A DNA stretch of 12,665 nt, from NCBI GenBank assembly GCA_900555335.1, contig USKU01000032.1, forward strand, positions 1-12,665. The letters run 5' to 3'. The notes below the pieces were generated by a model. That model ran no database searches and was not told where the DNA came from. It saw only the letters and a list, made by a program, of their open reading frames with translations. How positions within the stretch are numbered: position 1 is the stretch's first letter; each line of letters begins with the position of its first letter. The stretch comes from an uncultured Atopobium sp. (GTDB taxonomy: Bacteria > Actinomycetota > Coriobacteriia > Coriobacteriales > Atopobiaceae). The position numbers and the translations under genes are program-made. Shown piece by piece: positions 5,273 through 10,823 of this stretch.

Positions 5273-6607
5273 ATGGAAACATTAAAGGACATATCAGATA
5301 AAAACGCACGTAAATCGTGTGATTTTGAGTGGCATGGTAAAGCCATTGGGCTTCTTGACCTTGATGCGTTCTTTGCGTCTGTAGAACAACTTGATCATCC
5401 TGAGTGGCGCGGAAAACCAGTAATTGTTGGAGGCTCACCCCACAAACGAGGCGTTGTTTCAACCGCCTCTTATGAAGCAAGGAAGTTTGGCGTTCATTCT
5501 GCCATGCCTTCAGCTACTGCAGTAAGGCTTTGTCCTCATGCAATTTGGACTTCAGGACGTTATGACAGATACTCAGAAATGAGTGCTCTTGTTATGGGTT
5601 TTCTCAAAGATGAGACTCCCCTTGTTGAACAAGTTTCTATTGATGAGGCATTTTTTGACATTACTCCTGGAAGATTTTCTAAAGAAAATCCTTTAGAAAT
5701 TTGTAAGCGCATACAAAAGAAAGTTGCTGCACTAGGTATTACCTGCTCCATTGGACTAGGAACAAATAAAACAATTGCCAAAATTGCTTCTGAACAAGAA
5801 AAGCCTCGAGGTCTTACTGCGGTCTTTCCTGGTACAGAGGGCCGCTTTCTAGCACCACTGCCCATTGAGGCAATGAGCGGCATTGGTCCTGCTATGGCAA
5901 AAACTCTTCATCAGCAAGGAATCAAAACGCTTGGAGAACTCTCAAGAGCAGATGCAACGTATCTCACTTCCCTTGTAGGCAATACTGCCTCAAAGATGAT
6001 TTTGCGCGCGCAGGGAAAAGAAATTTCAGAGGTTCATGAAGCTGCTCAACCTCGCGATGTTAAGTCTGTTTCTAACGAGAGAACCTTTGAAACAGATTTG
6101 TTTGATAAACAAGAAATAGAAGAAGCAATCAGACACATCTCTGGTGTAGTAGGCAGACGTCTTCGCCGCAAACAGTTACAAGGTTATACCGTAACGCTTA
6201 AGGTAAAAGCTTCTGCAACAGAGTCTCATACCGCTCAAAAAAGAATGTCTACTCCAACTGATGATGAACATCTCTTTGCAGAGATTGCCGTTGGCCTTCT
6301 TTCAACCATTTGGAAAGAAGGCCAACCAGTAAGACTTCTTGGTGTTGGCATTAGTTCATTTACAGATGAGACACAGAGTAAGCCTGTTCAAACGTCTCTT
6401 TTTGATCAATTTGAAGACACGTTTGATGTGGCAGCCTCTGGACCCGCAACAAAAAAGAAACCTCGGAGTGACTTACGTCATCTCTCCGAGGTAACCGATA
6501 AACTCAAAGATAAATTTGGTGCTGATGCTGTGCAGTATGGTAGAGACCTACGCTTTGAGCATCGCGTTTCAGACACCATGCCTACAGGCAAAAACGAGCA
6601 GATCTAG
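5273..6607 (+). CDS. dinB: Y-family DNA polymerase IV
   Basis: Translesion polymerase of the DinB family, copying past damaged bases at low fidelity. From the ATG at 5273 it has 444 residues. The palm carries LLDLDAFFASVEQ (27-39) with metal ligand Asp29 and a probable steric-gate Phe34, and SIDEAFFD (122-129) with Asp124/Glu125. SYEARKFGVHSAMPS (67-80) and SIGLGTNKTIAKIASEQEKP follow the family pattern. A helix-hairpin-helix (MSGIGPAMAKTLHQQGIKTL, 201-220) forms the thumb. The little finger begins near KSVSNERTF. QTSLF (373-377) matches the QxxLF clamp-binding motif but is internal. It is followed by a tail ending in TDKLKDKFGADAVQYGRDL, as in Gram-positive DinB/UmuC-like polymerases. An in-frame ATG at 5225 would add 16 unconserved residues; neither start has a ribosome site. 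It is the only plus-strand gene and is more AT-rich than its neighbours. Confidence 0.94.
   Translation: METLKDISDKNARKSCDFEWHGKAIGLLDLDAFFASVEQLDHPEWRGKPVIVGGSPHKRGVVSTASYEARKFGVHSAMPSATAVRLCPHAIWTSGRYDRYSEMSALVMGFLKDETPLVEQVSIDEAFFDITPGRFSKENPLEICKRIQKKVAALGITCSIGLGTNKTIAKIASEQEKPRGLTAVFPGTEGRFLAPLPIEAMSGIGPAMAKTLHQQGIKTLGELSRADATYLTSLVGNTASKMILRAQGKEISEVHEAAQPRDVKSVSNERTFETDLFDKQEIEEAIRHISGVVGRRLRRKQLQGYTVTLKVKASATESHTAQKRMSTPTDDEHLFAEIAVGLLSTIWKEGQPVRLLGVGISSFTDETQSKPVQTSLFDQFEDTFDVAASGPATKKKPRSDLRHLSEVTDKLKDKFGADAVQYGRDLRFEHRVSDTMPTGKNEQI
6451..6491 (-). terminator. Intrinsic terminator for the rsfS operon, antisense within dinB
   Basis: On the minus strand, CCTCGGAG (6491-6484) pairs perfectly with CTCCGAGG (6468-6461). 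Inside it TGAC (6480-6477) pairs with GTCA (6472-6469) around a GTAA loop, with a three-base AGA bulge. The stem is followed at once by TTTCTTTTTT (6460-6451). This is a textbook Rho-independent terminator pointing leftward, 126 bases past the rsfS stop. It lies within the dinB codons for the KKKPRSDLRHLSEV region. On the plus strand no T-run follows the stem, so it should not stop dinB transcription. Confidence 0.85.
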
Positions 6608-6617
6608 GACGCTCAAC

Positions 6618-7094
6618 CTACTCAGTAGGATCAGCAGATTCTGGAAGATTGTCTACCAGGTCATCCTCGGAAAGCTCAAAGGCTGGAGCCAAAGCATCCT
6701 CTGGAAGATCAGCATAAGGAATCTCAGAAGTCATAGCACCCTCAATATCTAGCTCTACACGAGGAGCATCTGCCCAAAGTCGCTCAAGACGATAGTAAGA
6801 CCTTACCTCAGGCTGGAATACGTGAACTACAACTGAGCCGTAATCGATCAGAATCCAATTAAGGCCATCACGGCCTTCAGTAGAAATTGGACGAACACCA
6901 CAATTTGCCGTGACCTTCTCGCGAACTTCATCAACAATAGCATCAGCCAAACGAGCATTTCCGCCAGTGCAGATAACAAAGTAATCGCAAACGTCACTGA
7001 GGCCAGTGAGGTCGAGCACAAGAATATCTTCAGCTTTCTTTTGATCTGCGGCGATTGCAGCAGTCTTTGCAAGCTCAAGTGAAGTTACAGCCAT
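6618..7094 (-). CDS. rsfS: Ribosome silencing factor RsfS
   Basis: RsfS (RsfA/Iojap family) binds L14 on the 50S subunit and blocks subunit joining when nutrients are scarce. It has 158 residues from the ATG at 7094, with GGAG placed seven bases upstream. The family core is clear: ILVLDLTGLSDVCDYFVICTG (24-44), NARLADAIVDEV (46-57), and GLNWILIDYGSVVVHVF (77-93) followed by RSYYRLERLWADAPRVEL (98-115). Residues from about 116 to the end form an acidic tail (for example FELSEDDLVDNLPES) beyond the usual family length of roughly 105-120. It is the last gene of the right operon, follows yqeK by 29 bases, and converges on dinB with ten bases between stops. Its terminator is inside dinB. Confidence 0.95.
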   Translation of the reverse strand: MAVTSLELAKTAAIAADQKKAEDILVLDLTGLSDVCDYFVICTGGNARLADAIVDEVREKVTANCGVRPISTEGRDGLNWILIDYGSVVVHVFQPEVRSYYRLERLWADAPRVELDIEGAMTSEIPYADLPEDALAPAFELSEDDLVDNLPESADPTE

Positions 7095-7123
7095 GAATTT
7101 CTCCGTTTTCTCATGTAGCTAGG

Positions 7124-7762
7124 CTACTCAGATGTCTTTTCAATCATCTCATTGTATAGGGCAATTGAGTTTGGATACAAATAACTTCTAGTAGAAATTA
7201 CATACATCATAACGCCACAAAACGCTGTCTCATAAAGCTCATCAAGAGAACCGCCGCGTAAATACACCTCGCGCGCCTCTTCAACTGACTTGAAACTTGG
7301 GCGCAAAGGCTCAATAAGGTCAGCTACGTACAAGATTTTGTCCAGCTTGCTCATCTGACAATCACCTGCAGTGTGCTTTTGAATAGCACTGAGCATCTGA
7401 TCAGAGAGCCAAGGATAGATTGCCGGCAGGGTTTTTGCGGCGAGAGGACCGTGCAAGAGTCCTACGATTTTCTGATAAGGAGCTTCTGTCTGGATACGAA
7501 AGCGCTCTGCCAGTTCAATGGTTTCTGCATCAGGAAGAAGTTTCTCCCAATCATGCAAAATACCTGCAACACGAGCGCTCAACATATCTGCACCATAAGC
7601 CTGCGCAAGCGTTTCTGCACAATGTCCCACAGAGATAGAATGCGCAAAACGCTTAGGGTTCTTGTGATACATATGACTCTTCAAATCAGACTCAAGCTGA
7701 TCAATAAGCGCCTGTTGTTCTGCGGTGTAGACAATGTCTTTTGCTATAAGTGTTCTTTCCAT
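7124..7762 (-). CDS. yqeK: HD-domain symmetrical Ap4A hydrolase, YqeK family
   Basis: YqeK-family metal-dependent HD phosphohydrolase; studied members split diadenosine tetraphosphate (Ap4A) into two ADP and help lower alarmone levels. It has 212 residues from the ATG at 7762, with AGGA four bases upstream. Metal and catalytic residues are visible in order: His41 (RFAHS), the His70-Asp71 pair (GILHDWEK), His104 (LLHGPLAA), His130 (AIQKHTAG) and Asp148 (YVADLIEPLRPSF). Position and spacing match the family. The neighbours nadD and rsfS are the usual companions of yqeK. A 103-base gap separates it from nadD, so an internal promoter is possible, but no convincing hexamer pair was found. Confidence 0.93.
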   Translation of the reverse strand: MERTLIAKDIVYTAEQQALIDQLESDLKSHMYHKNPKRFAHSISVGHCAETLAQAYGADMLSARVAGILHDWEKLLPDAETIELAERFRIQTEAPYQKIVGLLHGPLAAKTLPAIYPWLSDQMLSAIQKHTAGDCQMSKLDKILYVADLIEPLRPSFKSVEEAREVYLRGGSLDELYETAFCGVMMYVISTRSYLYPNSIALYNEMIEKTSE

Positions 7763-7865
7763 TATGTCCTACAAAGTTTTGACTCAAACCACATAGTTAT
7801 CTGTATGACACGCCTTGCTACGAGCGTATATCAACCTGAGCAGCGGGTCGTTTTGGCTTTACCGC
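7763..7865. other. Gap between nadD and yqeK
   Basis: These 103 bases hold no gene, tRNA or terminator that could be recognised. A TTGATA on the minus strand is the best -35-like hexamer, but no matching -10 lies at 16-18 bases. The last 12 bases hold the AGGA ribosome site of yqeK. It could be plain spacer within one operon. Confidence 0.5.
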
Positions 7866-8552
7866 TTAATTGAGCGGAGTTGTATCAGCGCCGTAAAGTC
7901 CATGCTTATGAATGTAGCCTGTAACTGAATCGGGAGTCAGGTATCTGAGGCTCTGACCATTTTGAACTCTACTACGCAAGTAGCTTGATGAGATTGCTAG
8001 TGCGGGAACCTCAAGATAGGTTACCTTGAAGTCATAAGGTGAGTCTGCAATAACCTTTTGAGCACGACTCAGCTCATAACCAGGACGCGTTGCAGCAACA
8101 AAGTGAGCAAGCTCAGCTACGGTCTGTGCATCTTTCCAGGTGACAATATCAGCAATTGCATCTGCACCAGTAATAAAGAAAAATTCAACGTTAGAGGGAT
8201 ATACCTTACGCAATCTTCTGAGCGTATCAGCGGTGTAGGTGATGCCCTCATAATCCACCTCAAAACGAGAAGCAACAAAATGAGGATTATCTGAGGTTGC
8301 CAGAAGCGTCATTGAGTAACGATCTTCTCCCCTGGTAACTCCCTTATTTTGTTTGAACGCAGGGCGACCAGCAGGCATAAAGACAACCACATCAAGATCC
8401 AAATCATCATATGCCTGCTCAGCGGCTACCAAGTGACCGTTATGAATGGGGTCAAAGGTTCCACCCATGATTCCCAGACGATAGGTGCGGTTTTTATCCT
8501 GTCCCAAACGAGGCAGGCCAGGGTGCATGTTATTTAAGACGTCGGCTGCCAT
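7866..8552 (-). CDS. nadD: Nicotinate-nucleotide adenylyltransferase
   Basis: NadD transfers AMP from ATP to nicotinate mononucleotide, making deamido-NAD in NAD biosynthesis. It has 228 residues from the ATG at 8552. The nucleotidyltransferase signature GGTFDPIHNGHL (30-41) binds ATP. VFMPAGRPAFKQ (57-68), FFITGADAIADIVTWKD (125-141) and ISSSYLR (187-193, the ISSTxIR motif) complete the family pattern, and VTGYIHKHGLY lies near the C-terminus. About 25 residues precede the first beta strand, more than in the shortest homologues; a downstream ATG (codon 9) has no ribosome site. It follows the obgE stop by three bases, so coupling is likely. A 16-base near-palindrome surrounds its stop codon but lacks a T-run. 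Confidence 0.96.
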   Translation of the reverse strand: MAADVLNNMHPGLPRLGQDKNRTYRLGIMGGTFDPIHNGHLVAAEQAYDDLDLDVVVFMPAGRPAFKQNKGVTRGEDRYSMTLLATSDNPHFVASRFEVDYEGITYTADTLRRLRKVYPSNVEFFFITGADAIADIVTWKDAQTVAELAHFVAATRPGYELSRAQKVIADSPYDFKVTYLEVPALAISSSYLRSRVQNGQSLRYLTPDSVTGYIHKHGLYGADTTPLN

Positions 8553-8555
8553 ACT

Positions 8556-10004
8556 CTACTCAGTTTCTGAAGAAGCCTCAGCTACATGAGACGGATTAGA
8601 TGGAGCCTCTTCAAACTCAACATCTTCAAATTGCTGATCTGAAGCGTCCTCGTCAGGAATCTCTATGCCATCTGTATTTGGTTTATTTGGATCCTCATAG
8701 GTAAAGGTGAGCTCAAGAATGCGAATCTCATCGCCGTCAACTGCACCAGCCTTTGCCAGTTGTACTTCAAGACCCATGCGATCCAGACGACGCTGTAGAT
8801 ATGCCACAGCCTCATCATTGTCCCAATCGGTCTGAATAACCATGCGCTCAATCTGGCCGCCAGAGACACGCCACGCATGACGTTCTTCTCGCTCAATGCG
8901 AAGCTTGTTATCACGACGAAGTCGCTGATGCTCCCAAGCCTCACTGCGGTCAACCGTTGGCGTAGTAATGGCAATTTCTTTGCGGAGCTCTGCCACTTCT
9001 GCAGCACAGGTAGTAACAAAATCATCAAGATTTAAACCTGTTACGGTAGAGATGGCAAAGAAAGTCCTACCATCAGCTTCTGCAGCCTTTCTGAGAGCCT
9101 CAATAGCATCTTCTGTACCAGGCATATCGCATTTATTTGCTACTACAATCTGAGGGCGGTCAGCCAGCTTTGAAGCGTACGCTTTAAGCTCCTCGTTAAT
9201 AGCGTGGTAGTCCTCTACAGGATCTCTACCTTCATAGCCACCGGTAACATCGACCATATGGACAATAAGCGCTGTGCGCTCAATATGGCGAAGGAACTGA
9301 TGACCAAGACCCTTACCCTCAGAGGCACCCTCGATAAGACCAGGGACGTCCGCGCAGACAAACGACTGACCGTTCTGTGCACGAACAACGCCCAAGTTTG
9401 GAGCAAGGGTGGTAAAAGGATAGTCAGCAATCTTTGGACGAGCTGCACTGATACGTGCAATAAGAGAGCTCTTACCAACAGAAGGCATGCCCACCAAGGC
9501 CACATCTGCCATAAGCTTCATCTCTAGCTCAATCCAATGCTCTTGGGCTGGCTCGCCCTTCTCGGCAAATGCCGGTGCACGCCTCACTGAGGTGACAAAG
9601 TGAATGTTACCGCGGCCACCATTGCCACCAGGAGCAACAACTACCTGCTCACCGGGAGAAGTAAGATCGGCAATCTCGTAGAGTGGCTCTTGCGTTTCTG
9701 GATCAAGCTCGCGCACAACGGTTCCCAGGGGCACCTTGAGCAGCAAATCCTGTCCGTCAGAACCATGACGGCGAGCACCCTTACCGTGAGTGCCGCGCTC
9801 AGCCTTAAAATGATGCTTGTAGCGATAATCAATCAGGGACGAAAGCTGCGCGTCTGCAACAATGACAACATTGCCACCGTGACCTCCATCGCCACCGTCA
9901 GGACCGCCTTTTGGTACATATGCTTCTCGGCGGAAAGACATGCAGCCTGCGCCGCCGTCTCCACCTTTAACGTTGATATGACAAAGATCAGTGAAAGTTT
10001 CCAC
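8556..10004 (-). CDS. obgE: Obg-family ribosome assembly GTPase
   Basis: Large essential GTPase (ObgE/CgtA) that acts in late 50S assembly and in stress and cell-cycle control. It has 482 residues from a GTG at 10004, with a perfect AAGGAGG (10009-10015) four bases upstream. The glycine-rich Obg domain fills about residues 1-160 (GGDGGAGCMSFRREAYVPKG, then GGPDGGDGGHGG). The GTPase motifs are G1 GMPSVGKSS (172-180), FTT switch I (197-199), G3 DVPG (219-222), G4 NKCD (290-293) and an STVTG G5 (319-323). The OCT domain spans about 375-437. The last 40 residues are an acidic, Ser/Glu-rich tail. The usual partners rplU and rpmA are not upstream; an ECF transporter gene is, 69 bases away. Confidence 0.97.
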   Translation of the reverse strand: METFTDLCHINVKGGDGGAGCMSFRREAYVPKGGPDGGDGGHGGNVVIVADAQLSSLIDYRYKHHFKAERGTHGKGARRHGSDGQDLLLKVPLGTVVRELDPETQEPLYEIADLTSPGEQVVVAPGGNGGRGNIHFVTSVRRAPAFAEKGEPAQEHWIELEMKLMADVALVGMPSVGKSSLIARISAARPKIADYPFTTLAPNLGVVRAQNGQSFVCADVPGLIEGASEGKGLGHQFLRHIERTALIVHMVDVTGGYEGRDPVEDYHAINEELKAYASKLADRPQIVVANKCDMPGTEDAIEALRKAAEADGRTFFAISTVTGLNLDDFVTTCAAEVAELRKEIAITTPTVDRSEAWEHQRLRRDNKLRIEREERHAWRVSGGQIERMVIQTDWDNDEAVAYLQRRLDRMGLEVQLAKAGAVDGDEIRILELTFTYEDPNKPNTDGIEIPDEDASDQQFEDVEFEEAPSNPSHVAEASSETE

Positions 10005-10073
10005 GTGTCCTCCTTCTAATACCTTAATGTTACGGCATTTACCAGCGAAGCACAGTGAAAACGCGAGAAGTTC

Positions 10074-10823
10074 TTATGAGAACACGATGATAACAACAAT
10101 TACTGCAACGCCAAGAATCATCAGAGCAAAGTCAGATGGAGCCAAAGGATAGCGTTTAAATGCAGATGAAGCGTTTCTTAAATAGAAACCTCGCTGCTCA
10201 GCCGCAAGTGCCGAAGCATCAGCTTTTTTAACGGAACTTACCAACAAAGGAACAATCAAAGGCATGGTGAGCTGGAGCTTCTTAATTGGATTTTTGGTAT
10301 CAAACTCAACGCCACGAGCCATCTGAGCCTCCATGATATGGTTCATCTCGGAAGCAAAGACAGGTACAAAGCGCAAAACCGTTGCAATGGTAAACGCATA
10401 AGGATAAGGAACATGCGCAACTTCTACCAGCGCATTCATGAGGTCTTCTACGCGCATAAGCGAGAGCATAGAAAGCAATGGCAGTGCCAGCGCAATTGTT
10501 TTTAGGGCAACGTTAAAACCTCGCTCCAAACCACCTACCGTGATGAATAAAAAAAGCGTTTGACCAGCAGGAGCAACAAGCGTCTGTACAACGCACAAGA
10601 TAAGGCCTAAAACGGCAAAGCCAAATACCAGCTTAAAAGTCTTCTGAGCATTCTGTGAGACAACTCCCACACAAATAGTGAGCGCGAGTACTGCAAGCAC
10701 CTCAATCTTTCCTTGAGCAACAAAGGCAGCAACAAAGAGCTCAAGCGCAAACACCAGCTTGGACACAGGATTTGCCTTATGAAGGAAGCTTGTTCCTTCG
10801 GTGTAATCAATAACACTACCCAC
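10074..10823 (-). CDS. ecfT: ECF transporter transmembrane subunit EcfT
   Basis: Scaffold membrane protein of an energy-coupling-factor importer, linking the ATPases to a substrate-binding S component. From the GTG at 10823 it has 249 residues. It shows several hydrophobic segments (roughly 25-60, 65-95, 105-122 and a final one near 233-249) and two coupling-helix motifs: ARG in EAQMARGVEFD (169-171), and QRG in AAEQRGFY (210-212), where ARG is more usual. The frame runs back to an ATG at 10841, but AAGGAGG (10830-10836) lies between that ATG and the GTG, six bases before the GTG, so the GTG is the likely start. The gene then overlaps the ATPase gene by eight bases (GTGGGTAG). No S component is present in the window, so the substrate is unknown. 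Confidence 0.92.
   Translation of the reverse strand: MGSVIDYTEGTSFLHKANPVSKLVFALELFVAAFVAQGKIEVLAVLALTICVGVVSQNAQKTFKLVFGFAVLGLILCVVQTLVAPAGQTLFLFITVGGLERGFNVALKTIALALPLLSMLSLMRVEDLMNALVEVAHVPYPYAFTIATVLRFVPVFASEMNHIMEAQMARGVEFDTKNPIKKLQLTMPLIVPLLVSSVKKADASALAAEQRGFYLRNASSAFKRYPLAPSDFALMILGVAVIVVIIVFS

Noticed and set aside
6617..6629. CCTAC-TCA-GTAGG hairpin at the rsfS stop as a terminator
   Set aside because: The stem is five bases with a three-base loop and no T-run follows on either strand. The real terminator is further into dinB.
7862..7877. Near-perfect palindrome CCGCTTAATTGAGCGG around the nadD stop
   Set aside because: It has a five-base stem only, no T-tract on either side, and part of it is fixed by codons. 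Not enough to call a terminator or operator.
10070..10083. GTTCT/AGAAC stem at the ecfT stop followed by a pyrimidine stretch on the minus strand
   Set aside because: The stem is AT-rich and short and the following TTCTCGCGTTTT is interrupted, so at best it is a weak terminator; it was not annotated.
10546..10552. Seven-base T-run on the minus strand within ecfT
   Set aside because: No stable hairpin precedes it; it encodes Phe/Lys-type codons in a membrane segment.
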